Source: an uncultured Draconibacterium sp. | GTDB taxonomy: Bacteria; Bacteroidota; Bacteroidia; Bacteroidales; Prolixibacteraceae | DNA: 34,870 nt | NCBI RefSeq assembly: GCF_913060805.1 | Contig: NZ_CAJXTC010000048.1 | Span: 1 to 34,870, forward strand | Reading direction: 5' to 3' | Shown here: in pieces, positions 16,845 through 24,107 of the stretch | How the letters are laid out: the number at the start of each line of letters is the position of its first letter | Numbering within the stretch: position 1 is the stretch's first letter | The notes under the pieces: generated by a model | The model's database searches: none | Told to the model about the DNA's origin: nothing | Seen by the model: the letters and a program-made list of their open reading frames with translations, nothing else | Made by a program: the position numbers and the translations under genes

Positions 16845-17300
16845 ATGATGAATCTGAGCACCATAATCACATCCGACGTAGTAAAAATAATACACGACAT
16901 TGTTAGTGTATCATTTTTACTTTTGGCGGTGACTTTGATTTATCGCTCGGTTCGTGGAATAAAAAACCACCTCCCCTACGCCAAAACCGACAAGTATGTT
17001 GCCATTGCTTTTATTGTGGCGTTGTATCTGCAACTTATTTTAGGTCTGATAATGTTTACCAACCTTGGTGCGGGATTCGATTTTCAATACATCCCCGACG
17101 AAGGCACCAACATGGTGTCGAAAAGACTTTGGCCGGTTGAACACATCGTTCTGATGTTGTTCGCCCTTTTTATTGCCAACCTCGGATTAATATCTTCATT
17201 CCTGACAGAAAAAAGCCAGAGCCGTTTTAAGAAGGTTCTTATTTACTATTCTATAGCGGTTGTTCTTATTGCAATTTCGTTGTTGTCGATTTACGCTTAA
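16845..17300 (+). CDS. Four-helix membrane protein with conserved His, cytochrome-b-like
   Basis: A 151-residue integral membrane protein. Four hydrophobic segments fall at about 13-33, 49-71, 98-118 and 128-149. Two histidines stand at the start of helices, IIHDIVSV and WPVEHIVLML, and the loop between helices 2 and 3 is TNLGAGFDFQYIPDEGTNM. This arrangement, a His near the N-terminus and a Trp...Glu-His before helix 3, resembles small Bacteroidota membrane proteins often labelled cytochrome B, so heme binding is possible but unproven. Its location directly after hemE fits a heme-related role. Start: two adjacent ATGs (16845 and 16848), either of which could be used. Confidence 0.75.
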   Translation: MMNLSTIITSDVVKIIHDIVSVSFLLLAVTLIYRSVRGIKNHLPYAKTDKYVAIAFIVALYLQLILGLIMFTNLGAGFDFQYIPDEGTNMVSKRLWPVEHIVLMLFALFIANLGLISSFLTEKSQSRFKKVLIYYSIAVVLIAISLLSIYA

Positions 17301-17402
17301 CGAAGTCATCCTTTTTCGTGTGATTTCCACAAACAAGTACAATCAACTTTCAGGATATTACCACAATTTGTAAGAGACAGTCTTTCGCCTTATCAGGCGG
17401 AT

Positions 17403-17432
17403 TTTACTATTTGGCTTAGCCCAAATAGTAAA
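17403..17432. repeat. Left terminal hairpin of the element
   Basis: TTTACTATTTGG at 17403-17414 pairs perfectly with CCAAATAGTAAA at 17421-17432 around a six-base loop. It may also act as a terminator for the plus-strand gene ending at 17300, although no good U-tract follows. Confidence 0.75.
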
Positions 17433-17710
17433 CACAAAATCCAAGGCTGCGCCCGCTTCACTCGGAAAATCTACGCGATGCCGACTAAAATTCCTGAAAC
17501 TCGTCGTTCCTCCTCAAACAGCAGTAATTTTTTACGCCGTCATCACTTGTTTTCCGGCTCACCGGCCGAGGCCGAAGCTTCGAAGATCTTCACCCTTTTT
17601 CCTGAAACCTACACACGAATAAAACTGGTGCGGGCTCGTCAAAAATCCGTCAGTCGGGCTAATTGGCAACATTGAAAAAACGCAGAGGTTATTTTTTGAC
17701 AAGATTTTTG

Positions 17711-17738
17711 GTTCCTTTTCATCGAATGGAAAAGGAAC
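17711..17738. repeat. Right terminal hairpin of the element
   Basis: GTTCCTTTTC at 17711-17720 pairs perfectly with GAAAAGGAAC at 17729-17738 around an eight-base loop. Its orientation relative to the left hairpin is inverted. Confidence 0.7.
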
Positions 17739-17831
17739 TGCCCGTCTGGCATGAAGACAAAAGCAACCTAAATAATCGGACTATGAGAATTAATAGCGAC
17801 TATTTTTTGGTTACGAGGTTAGATTCTTTTA

Positions 17832-18557
17832 TCAACATTCCATCCGTAAATAAATCAAAGCCGGAGTTTTAACAGGCGTCTCACTATTCAGAGTAACCAT
17901 CTCTTCCAACGTTCCTTTAAACTTTTGCGCATCCCATCGGCCCGATCGCGACACAATTGTTGTCTGAATACATTCTCGGTGAACAGCATCCAGCGCCTCG
18001 TAAATTTCCTCCAACACTTTCGTCCCCATGTAAATTACTGCAGTTCCGCGGTTCTCAACAATACTTACCAACTGCTTTACGCTGAGCAATTTCCCGGCCA
18101 CATCTCGCCCCGAAAGCAGGTGCAGCGAGTTGCTTCCCCGCCGGTCGGTTAACGGAATACCAAATTCTGCCGATGCTGCATTAAACGCCGAAATGCCCGG
18201 TACCACTTCAAAAGGGATATTCTTTTCCTGCAGAAATGAGGTTTCTTCGGCTCCACGACTAAAGATCATCGGATCACCCGATTTCACGCGCACCACTACT
18301 TTTCCGAGTTTAGCATACTTTTCAATTTTGTGGTGAATTGAGTTTTGCCGCTCGGTTACATCAACTCCATCGCCAGCACGTTTACCCACAAAGATTAGTT
18401 CTGCACCTTCAGGAAAAAGCTCTCGAACATCGCGCGATATCAACGCATCATATAAAATAATATCTGCTGCCTTAATACAATTATGCGCTTTCACGGTAAG
18501 CAAATCTGCCCGTCCGGGGCCCGCTCCTACAATATAAACTTTTCCAAACTGTTCCAT
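17832..18557 (-). CDS. cobA: Uroporphyrinogen-III C-methyltransferase (SUMT)
   Basis: SAM-dependent enzyme that methylates uroporphyrinogen III twice to precorrin-2, the entry to siroheme. I prefer the ATG complementary to 18555-18557 (MEQFGKVYIVGAGPGRADLL), giving 241 residues and starting 2 bases after the upstream stop; the frame extends to 18578 but would overlap that gene. Family motifs are the N-terminal VGAGPGRADLLTVKA, YDALIS, VVRVKSGDPMIFSRGAEE, VVPGISAFNAASAEFGIPLTDR and YMGTK. It lacks the dehydrogenase domain of full CysG; that activity is on a separate protein at 23154-23606. It is the last gene of the sulfite-reduction operon. Confidence 0.95.
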   Translation of the reverse strand: MEQFGKVYIVGAGPGRADLLTVKAHNCIKAADIILYDALISRDVRELFPEGAELIFVGKRAGDGVDVTERQNSIHHKIEKYAKLGKVVVRVKSGDPMIFSRGAEETSFLQEKNIPFEVVPGISAFNAASAEFGIPLTDRRGSNSLHLLSGRDVAGKLLSVKQLVSIVENRGTAVIYMGTKVLEEIYEALDAVHRECIQTTIVSRSGRWDAQKFKGTLEEMVTLNSETPVKTPALIYLRMEC

Positions 18558-18559
18558 CG

Positions 18560-19399
18560 CTAAATTCTGTAGGCCCACTCTTCCACCTCTTTTAGGTAGT
18601 CCATCGGACTTTGATACACGAACTTATAATCCAACGCCTGTATGAGTTTGTCGCTGTTAATCACCTTGTAACTTCCTTTGTCTTTTGAGAACACCGGAAC
18701 CGGCAGATCACTTATCTTTGCAGCTTTGGCATAAAACTCATTTCGCCCGGGATGTTCAGGGCTCGATGCATTAAACACCTCGCCCCAAATATCTTTTTCA
18801 ATGATTTTTGTGATGATGTTTATGCAGTCGTCGCGGTGAATCAAATTTACCGGTGCATCAAAAACAGGTGTGTTTTTGCCTTGTACAAAACGTGCCGGAT
18901 TGCGGTCGTAACCGATCAAGCCGCCAAAACGAATTACGGTTGTTTGAAATGCAGGATTCTCCAGCAACAGTTTTTCAGCTTTTAACAAAGCCCTGCCACT
19001 TGCTTTCTCCGGCGTTCCTTCGCCACCTTCTTTCACTTCTGCATTTTTCGATTCGTACACCGATGTTGAAGAAATGAAAAGCACTTTTTTGATGTTCAGC
19101 TCCTCAACTTTTGCAATTACCTGCTCTATTTTCTTCGGGTATGAGTCCTCCACACAATCTGTTCGCGTTGGCGGAATAGAAATAATCAGCACATCCGTAT
19201 TAAAAAAACTATTGTAATCCACCGTCAGCGATTGCGCCTTGGCTTTCACATAAAATGCACTAATTCCGCTCACCTCAAGCCGGTTGTAACTTTGCGTTGA
19301 AGCCACTGAACCTTTAACTTTCCAGCCTTTCCGAAGCATTGTTCTTCCCAACGCCGTTCCTAACCATCCGCAACCTAATATCGATACTGTTGTTCTCAT
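18560..19399 (-). CDS. NAD(P)-binding SDR family protein, YeeZ-like
   Basis: Extended short-chain dehydrogenase/epimerase-type protein of 279 residues. The N-terminal dinucleotide-binding motif is ILGCGWLGTALGRTML; FISSTSVYES contains the Ser/Thr and Tyr of the active-site region, although the Lys of the usual YxxxK is not in the standard place; VIRFGGLIGYDRNPARF and NLIHRDDCINII follow the E. coli YeeZ pattern. The substrate is unknown. It sits inside the siroheme/sulfite reductase operon, between cysI (47 bases downstream of that stop) and SUMT (2-base gap), which suggests a role connected to that pathway. This is inference from context only. Confidence 0.85.
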   Translation of the reverse strand: MRTTVSILGCGWLGTALGRTMLRKGWKVKGSVASTQSYNRLEVSGISAFYVKAKAQSLTVDYNSFFNTDVLIISIPPTRTDCVEDSYPKKIEQVIAKVEELNIKKVLFISSTSVYESKNAEVKEGGEGTPEKASGRALLKAEKLLLENPAFQTTVIRFGGLIGYDRNPARFVQGKNTPVFDAPVNLIHRDDCINIITKIIEKDIWGEVFNASSPEHPGRNEFYAKAAKISDLPVPVFSKDKGSYKVINSDKLIQALDYKFVYQSPMDYLKEVEEWAYRI

Positions 19400-19446
19400 G
19401 TTTTTTTGCTTTTTAAGTTTTGAATTCTGTCTTGTTACTAATGGAA

Positions 19447-21147
19447 TTAGTGTTTAAAATCCCGGCCTTCTTTGATTTCCTCCACATAGTTTTTGCGGAT
19501 TACAAAGTCGCCAAAGTGTTCGCCGGCCTCACGGTTTGCTGCAAAATCAGCAATAATCGGACGCAGCTCGTTCAGTATCTCTTCCTCGTTGATGGTTTGT
19601 TTGTAAAGCGTATTCAAACGCGCTCCGTTAAAACTTCCACCAAGGTATAAGTTGTAGTAGCCCGGCGATTTTCCGATCAGGCCAATTTCGGCCAGGTACG
19701 GGCGTCCGCAACCATTCGGACAGCCGGTCATACGAATTACAATTTCTTCTTTGCCCAATTCGTGTTCATTCAGAATCGTTTCGATTTTCGACACTAAATC
19801 GGGTAGGTAACGTTCGGCCTCGGCAAATGCCAACGGGCAGGTTGGCAAAGCAACACAAGCAATTGAATTCTTTCGTAAGCCGGAGATATCTTCGGGTGAT
19901 ACACCATAAGTTTTTAGCAAGGCATCAACCTGGTTTTTCACTTTTGTGCTCACCCCTGATATGATTAGGTTTTGATTTCCTGTAAGAATAATATCACCGT
20001 CGATCACGTTTGAAATCTCCCGAAGGGCAGTTTTTAGCTTGTATTCTCCCCTGTCAAGCACGCGGCCGCCTTCAACAAAATAAGTGAGGTGCCACTTTTT
20101 ATCGCTGCCTTTTATCCAGCCAAAATCATCACCGTTTCGCTCTAGAACATAATCGCGTTCCGGCTCCAATTCATAACCTAAATACTTTGTCAGTTCTGAC
20201 ACGAATTCCTCCACTCCCATCCTGTCGATGGTGTATTTCAAACGGGCTTGTTTACGGTCTTTTCGGTTGCCGTTATCGCGTTGTACTGCAACCACTTTTT
20301 CGGCAACGTCAATAATTTGATCAGGCGTACAAAAACCAATTACAGTTCCGGTTCTTGGGTATGTTTCTGGTTTTCCGAAAGTGGTACCTAAGCCACCGCC
20401 CACGGCAACATTGTAGCCAACAATTTCCCCGTTTTCAATAATGGCAATAAAACCAAGGTCCTGCGAAAACACATCGCAATCGTTATGCGGCGGAATTACA
20501 ATCCCGATCTTAAACTTACGCGGCAGGTAACGATTTCCGTACAAAGGCTCCACTTCCTCTTTACTGTCGGCCACCAGCTTTTTATCCAGCCAGATTTCGT
20601 GATACGCACCTGTTTTTGGCAAAAGATGCTCACTGATATTTTTAGCCGTTTCAATCACTTCGGCATGAAACGGCGACTGTGCCGGATTGGCATGACTCAT
20701 TACATTACGGTTTACGTCGCCACAAGCCGCAATGGTGTCCATCAAGTGGTCGTTCATCTCCTTAATGGTAGCCTTTAGGTTACGCTTTAGCACACCATGC
20801 AATTGAAAGGTTTGCCGCGTAGTAAGTTTTAAAGTTCGGTTGGCATATTTGTCCGACAATTCATCCATTGCCAGCCACTGCCTCGGTGTAAATTTCCCGC
20901 CGGGCATACGCAGTCGGATCAGAAAAGAAAATGCCGGTTCCAGCTTTTGCCTTTTTCGTTCTTTGTCAACATCACGGTCCCACTGCTGATAAATTCCATG
21001 GAATTTCGAGATTTGTGTGTCGCCCTGCGAGATGGCCCCGGTAATCGGATCGGCCAGACTTTCGGGCAAAGTTCCGCGTAAGTAATTACTATCGTACTTG
21101 AGCCTTTCAACTTCTGAAAGCTCAAGCCAGTTAATATTTTCACTCAT
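19447..21147 (-). CDS. cysI: Sulfite reductase hemoprotein (beta subunit)
   Basis: Reduces sulfite to sulfide with six electrons at a siroheme-[4Fe-4S] centre, using electrons from CysJ. I use the ATG complementary to 21145-21147 (MSENINWLELSEVERLKYDS), giving 566 residues; the longer frame to 21195 runs into the hairpin-containing spacer. The four cluster/siroheme cysteines are at 431, 437, 476 and 480 (CVALPTC and GCPNGC), close to the E. coli CysI positions. The repeated ferredoxin-like sulfite reductase domains include KLTTRQTFQLHGV, ACGDVNRNVMSHANP and GGGLGTTFGKPETYPR. It lies downstream of cysJ after a 144-base spacer. Confidence 0.97.
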   Translation of the reverse strand: MSENINWLELSEVERLKYDSNYLRGTLPESLADPITGAISQGDTQISKFHGIYQQWDRDVDKERKRQKLEPAFSFLIRLRMPGGKFTPRQWLAMDELSDKYANRTLKLTTRQTFQLHGVLKRNLKATIKEMNDHLMDTIAACGDVNRNVMSHANPAQSPFHAEVIETAKNISEHLLPKTGAYHEIWLDKKLVADSKEEVEPLYGNRYLPRKFKIGIVIPPHNDCDVFSQDLGFIAIIENGEIVGYNVAVGGGLGTTFGKPETYPRTGTVIGFCTPDQIIDVAEKVVAVQRDNGNRKDRKQARLKYTIDRMGVEEFVSELTKYLGYELEPERDYVLERNGDDFGWIKGSDKKWHLTYFVEGGRVLDRGEYKLKTALREISNVIDGDIILTGNQNLIISGVSTKVKNQVDALLKTYGVSPEDISGLRKNSIACVALPTCPLAFAEAERYLPDLVSKIETILNEHELGKEEIVIRMTGCPNGCGRPYLAEIGLIGKSPGYYNLYLGGSFNGARLNTLYKQTINEEEILNELRPIIADFAANREAGEHFGDFVIRKNYVEEIKEGRDFKH

Positions 21148-21215
21148 AATTTTTGGGTTATAGTTTCGGGAGCGACTACATGAAGGTAGTTGCAACCGCT
21201 CCTGCTATTTTATTT

Positions 21216-21241
21216 ATCCCGATGAACTTTATTATCGGGAT
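21216..21241. other. Hairpin in the cysJ-cysI spacer
   Basis: ATCCCGAT and ATCGGGAT form a perfect 8-bp stem with a 10-base loop. On the minus strand it is followed by an A/U-rich but not U-only stretch, so it is at best a weak terminator; it could lower cysI expression relative to cysJ or stabilise mRNA ends. A second imperfect stem (GGAGCG/CGCTCC with inner ACTAC/GTAGT) lies at about 21169-21202. Confidence 0.4.
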
Positions 21242-21291
21242 TAGTTCGACTACTACTTTTAATGCGTTACACTTTTGAAAGCTAAGTCTCA

Positions 21292-23112
21292 CTAATAAAC
21301 ATCGGTCTGGAAACGCTTCTCACGTTTCAAATTTTTCACATATTTTTCGGCTTGTTCCTCGCTGATTCCACCCTGAGTCTGAATGATATCAAGCAAAGCC
21401 TTGTTTACATCTTTGGCCATATATTTCATATCGCCACACAAATACAAGTGGGCACCGTTCTCCAGCCAGTCGAACACTTCTTTTTGCTGCTCTTTTAACT
21501 TGTGCTGCACGTAAACCTTATCTTCCTGATCGCGACTAAAAGCTACATCTATTTTGGTTAGTATTTCTTTCTTTAGTAGCTTTTGCCACTCGGTCTGATA
21601 GAGGAAATCGGAGCTAAAACGACGGTCGCCAAAAAACAACCACGACTCGCCTTTAATACCTAAACTCTCGCGATGCTGCATAAATGCACGATACGGAGCT
21701 ACACCTGTTCCAGCGCCAACCATGATAATTTTTGAACCATTGGCCGGTAATTTAAACGACGGATTTTTGTCGATATAAACCGGAACCTGCTCATCAATCT
21801 CAATGCTGTCGGCAAGGTGCGACGAACATGCGCCATTGCGCTTGCGATTTTTGCGCTCGTAACGCACAACCGATACGGTAACGTGAACTTCCTCCCCAAC
21901 ACTTTCCATGCTTGATGAAATGGAATATAAACGTGGAGGAATCGGACGTAAGACTTCTACCAGTTTACGTGCATTCCACTCGTATGGGTAGTCTTCCAGT
22001 AAGTCGAGCACATCGTGGCCATATAAATATGCGTCGAGCGCCTCATCGTCGGCCAGTAATTTCGCCAGCTCGGCATTCTTTGTTTTCTCCTGGTATTTAG
22101 TCAGCAGATCGAATGTCAGCATTGTTATTTCAAGGTGATGCGACAAAGCTTCCTTTATGCTGTATTCCTCTTCACCCACATCAACTTTCTGTTCCGGATC
22201 GAAACCTGTAAAGGCAAGAATATCTTCTACCAAAGCTTCCGGGTTTTTCGTGAAAATCCCCAACGAATCTCCCGGTTCGTATTCTAGTCCCGATCCTTCC
22301 AACGAAAGTTCAACATGATATACTTCCTTGTCTGAATCGTTTCCGGTAATGCGAACTTTCTCGAGTACTGTTGCCATGTATGGATTTGATTTCGAGAATT
22401 CTTCTCCAAAACCTCCCGCCGAAGATGGTGTTGCTACTGATGTCTCACTTGAAACCACCGGTTCCGGAATTTCAGCCGGTGCAAGATTCAACAAAAAGAG
22501 GTTCATCCATGTTTCAGCCGGCTGCTCGTAATCTACATCGCATTTTACAGCTTGCGTAACACGGTAAGCTCCGCGGCTTTTTAATGCCTCATCAATTTCC
22601 TCGCCGGTTTTACAGAAATGCTTGTAGGTTTTGTCGCCCAAAGCCAGCACCGAATAGTTTACCCCATCAAGCTGTGGAGCACGCGGCCCGGTTACATATT
22701 TGTAAAAATCCTCGGCCATATCCGGCGGATCGCCCTCGCCGTGCGTGCTAACAATTATGGCCACATTGTCTTCTTCATTTAGCTTTTTGTAGTTGTAATC
22801 GTACAAACTCAAAACCTGGGCGTCAATTCCTTTAAACGAAGCCTTCTCTCCCAATTTTTCGGCCAATCCCTGCGAATGCCCTGTTTCGGTACCATACAAA
22901 ATGGTAAGCTTAATTGCACTTTGCGCCGGCGGCGCTGCCGCTGTGCTCGCACTTGTACTTGCCACAGCCGGCACCTCAACGCCTCCGAGGGCTGCCAATC
23001 GTCCTTCAAAATAACCATTTAACCATACAGTTTGCTCTTTATTCAAGCCTTCAACCAACTGGCTTAAAGCACTTAACTGTGCATCATTTAATGGATTTGT
23101 TTTTAAACTCAT
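21292..23112 (-). CDS. cysJ: Sulfite reductase flavoprotein (alpha subunit)
   Basis: NADPH-FAD-FMN electron donor for CysI. It has 606 residues. After a short N-terminal helical part and an Ala/Ser-rich linker (about 48-64), the flavodoxin domain starts at about 68 (LTILYGTETGHSQGLAEKLG) and includes STHGEGDPPDMAEDF. The FAD domain contains RLYSISSS (394-401) and GACSSHLAD (427-435). The NADPH domain has VGAGTGVAPYRAFMQHRE (465-482), FFGDRR and the C-terminal YLCGDMKYMAKDV. The last residues RFQTDVY match the family terminus. It is in operon with cysI downstream and the precorrin-2 dehydrogenase upstream (41-base gap). Confidence 0.97.
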   Translation of the reverse strand: MSLKTNPLNDAQLSALSQLVEGLNKEQTVWLNGYFEGRLAALGGVEVPAVASTSASTAAAPPAQSAIKLTILYGTETGHSQGLAEKLGEKASFKGIDAQVLSLYDYNYKKLNEEDNVAIIVSTHGEGDPPDMAEDFYKYVTGPRAPQLDGVNYSVLALGDKTYKHFCKTGEEIDEALKSRGAYRVTQAVKCDVDYEQPAETWMNLFLLNLAPAEIPEPVVSSETSVATPSSAGGFGEEFSKSNPYMATVLEKVRITGNDSDKEVYHVELSLEGSGLEYEPGDSLGIFTKNPEALVEDILAFTGFDPEQKVDVGEEEYSIKEALSHHLEITMLTFDLLTKYQEKTKNAELAKLLADDEALDAYLYGHDVLDLLEDYPYEWNARKLVEVLRPIPPRLYSISSSMESVGEEVHVTVSVVRYERKNRKRNGACSSHLADSIEIDEQVPVYIDKNPSFKLPANGSKIIMVGAGTGVAPYRAFMQHRESLGIKGESWLFFGDRRFSSDFLYQTEWQKLLKKEILTKIDVAFSRDQEDKVYVQHKLKEQQKEVFDWLENGAHLYLCGDMKYMAKDVNKALLDIIQTQGGISEEQAEKYVKNLKREKRFQTDVY

Positions 23113-23153
23113 TTTTGATTTTTAATTACGAGATTGAATTGAACGTATCCAAC

Positions 23154-23606
23154 TCAATCTTCAAGTTGCAACTTATCTTTTATTAAATTTCTTATTCGAA
23201 TCGATTCATAAACATTCTCGCCATTCGAGCTTACTGCCACCGAGATTTTTCCATGCCGGTAGATAGCAGGAGAAACAAATTGACAGCGAGATGGTTTATC
23301 ATGAATATTAACTAATACCTTTTCCTCGCGGCAGTCTTTTTCTATCTGCCGGTCCAGCTCTTCGTTGTTCGAGCAGGAATAAAGCATTAAATAGTCTTTT
23401 AAATATTTTTTGTGGTACGGTGCTTCTAAATATTTCACCCCGCTGTTTTTTATTTCATCGCACACATCAATCGCCAGTATCTCCACCTCGGCGTTGTGGC
23501 GCTGCAAAATCTTTAGTTTGCTGTAGGCACTTTGTCCGCCACCAATAATCAGTATTTTCTGGTTGGCAATATCAATTGCAATTGGTAAAAAATTCTGTTC
23601 TGCCAT
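23154..23606 (-). CDS. Precorrin-2 dehydrogenase (siroheme synthase N-terminal domain), short
   Basis: NAD-dependent oxidation of precorrin-2 to sirohydrochlorin, the second step to siroheme. Its 150 residues form a Rossmann domain: FLPIAIDIANQKILIIGGGQSAYSKL with a GGGxxA loop, a conserved Asp in VNIHDKPSRCQF (the residue needed for catalysis in Met8p-type proteins), and SPAIYRHGKISVAVSSNG. It ends about where the dimerisation and C-terminal domain of Met8p/CysG begins, so ferrochelatase activity is uncertain. No SirB/CbiX-like chelatase is in this window. It is separated from the DUF2061 gene by 5 bases. Confidence 0.88.
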   Translation of the reverse strand: MAEQNFLPIAIDIANQKILIIGGGQSAYSKLKILQRHNAEVEILAIDVCDEIKNSGVKYLEAPYHKKYLKDYLMLYSCSNNEELDRQIEKDCREEKVLVNIHDKPSRCQFVSPAIYRHGKISVAVSSNGENVYESIRIRNLIKDKLQLED

Positions 23607-23611
23607 GTTGT

Positions 23612-23863
23612 TTAAATTTCGTATTCAATTGGTGTATGTTTAACCCTTCCGAAGTTGATTTTGTTCCAGGCACGCTCGTGAAAAAAGTATAAAGCCATCT
23701 TTGTAAACAACTCAACACCGCCAATAGTTACCGCAAAATTTATGTCGCCCACTACAATCCACGAAATCAATATGGTGTCTATCGTTCCAATTGTGCGCCA
23801 CGAAATCGTTTTTACGATACTCCGCCGCTTCTTCTCAACTGTATTTCTATTTCCACTTTCCAT
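23612..23863 (-). CDS. DUF2061 small membrane protein
   Basis: First structural gene of the sulfite-reduction operon; 83 residues. It matches DUF2061 by the pattern KTISWRTIGTIDTILISWIV, then GDINFAVTIGGVELFTKMALYFFHERAWNKI: two short membrane helices, a Gly-Asp turn and the HERxW signature. Members of this family are often encoded beside sulfate or sulfite assimilation genes, but no biochemical function is known to me. The ATG at 23863 is preceded by a good Shine-Dalgarno (AAAGGAG, 23883-23877), unusual for this phylum. It starts 47 bases after the leader terminator, so its transcription requires antitermination. Confidence 0.9.
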   Translation of the reverse strand: MESGNRNTVEKKRRSIVKTISWRTIGTIDTILISWIVVGDINFAVTIGGVELFTKMALYFFHERAWNKINFGRVKHTPIEYEI

Positions 23864-23910
23864 TTATCTCAACTCCTTTAAAAATCATTCGTCCCAGTTC
23901 TCTGTATTTC

Positions 23911-23947
23911 ATAAAAAAAGCCCTTCTGCATATACAGAAGAGCCTTT
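23911..23947 (-). terminator. Leader terminator (attenuator) of the sulfite-reduction operon
   Basis: On the minus strand a 13-bp stem forms between 23947-23935 (AAAGGCTCTTCTG) and 23928-23916 (CAGAAGGGCTTTT), including two G-U pairs, with a six-base loop TATATG. The 3' arm runs into seven consecutive U. It lies after the Cys/Met leader peptide and 47 bases before the first structural gene, so it can only act as an attenuator of this operon. Confidence 0.88.
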
Positions 23948-23992
23948 CAAATCGAGTTAATATTTTCAATCTATGGTCAATTCTTCTGCATA
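23931..23992 (-). promoter_or_regulatory. Predicted antiterminator (region 1 : region 2 pairing)
   Basis: Minus-strand region 1, TATGCAGAAG (23992-23983, codons 25-27 of the leader peptide and adjoining bases), can pair with region 2, CTTCTGTATA (23940-23931): nine Watson-Crick pairs and one G-U. Region 2 shares CTTCTG (23940-23935) with the 5' arm of the terminator, so the two structures exclude each other. The nonamer ATGCAGAAG is repeated at 23931-23923 in the terminator 3' arm, which is why both pairings are possible. Confidence 0.75.
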
Positions 23993-24063
23993 ACAAATCC
24001 TTTACAACACATACACATCATACATGTCATTTCCATCATTGTTATTTTCGAAAAACTATTCAT
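23977..24063 (-). CDS. Cys/Met-rich leader peptide (28 aa)
   Basis: A short ORF in the operon leader. It has ATG at 24063, 28 codons, and stop TGA at 23979-23977. The peptide contains eight Met and four Cys; residues 9-20 read MMEMTCMMCMCC, and all four Cys codons are TGT (codons 14, 17, 19, 20). The downstream genes reduce sulfite for cysteine and methionine synthesis, so the codon content matches the pathway end products, as in classical amino-acid attenuators. The last Cys codon (24006-24004) is 12 bases upstream of antiterminator region 1 (23991-23983), and the stop codon lies just beyond region 1: the geometry expected if a ribosome stalled on Cys codons frees region 1 while a ribosome at the stop masks it. 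No start-proximal Shine-Dalgarno is obvious (AGGAATAA is about 16 bases upstream). Confidence 0.85.
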   Translation of the reverse strand: MNSFSKITMMEMTCMMCMCCKGFVMQKN

Positions 24064-24086
24064 AGTTGTTTTATAAATTATTCCTA

Positions 24087-24102
24087 TGTGACTTTAATCA
24101 CA
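24087..24102. promoter_or_regulatory. Perfect TGTGA-N6-TCACA palindrome (Crp/Fnr-type operator candidate)
   Basis: TGTGACTTTAATCACA matches exactly the E. coli CRP consensus half-sites TGTGA and TCACA with a 6-base spacer. It covers about +1 to +16 relative to the predicted start of the sulfite-reduction leader transcript, a position typical of repression. As RNA it could also form a small hairpin at the 5' end. No Crp-family gene is in the window. Confidence 0.55.
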
Positions 24103-24107
24103 CAGTG

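Larger units (their letters stand above)
17390..17745. mobile_element. Non-coding element bounded by two inverted hairpins (MITE/REP-like)
   Basis: The spacer between convergent genes (17301-17831) contains no convincing gene. Near its left end is a 12-bp perfect stem (17403-17414 with 17421-17432, loop CTTAGC); near its right end is a 10-bp perfect stem (17711-17720 with 17729-17738). Read outward, each hairpin is preceded by the same kind of lead-in: GATTTTGTG on the minus strand at the left, GATTTTTGG on the plus strand at the right. The interior is GC-richer than ordinary spacers here, with GC-rich palindromic words (for example 17564-17580). I recall very similar interior sequence in intergenic regions of other Bacteroidota, which I cannot verify here. 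Two open frames (17478-17675, 17663-17872) are short, basic and overlapping, and look incidental. Confidence 0.6.

Noticed and set aside
17478-17872. Two overlapping plus-strand ORFs (65 and 69 codons) between the heme and siroheme clusters
   Set aside because: They lie inside the hairpin-bounded element, overlap each other, and the second runs across the right hairpin and past the stop of the convergent SUMT gene. No domain, hydrophobic pattern or ribosome site supports them.
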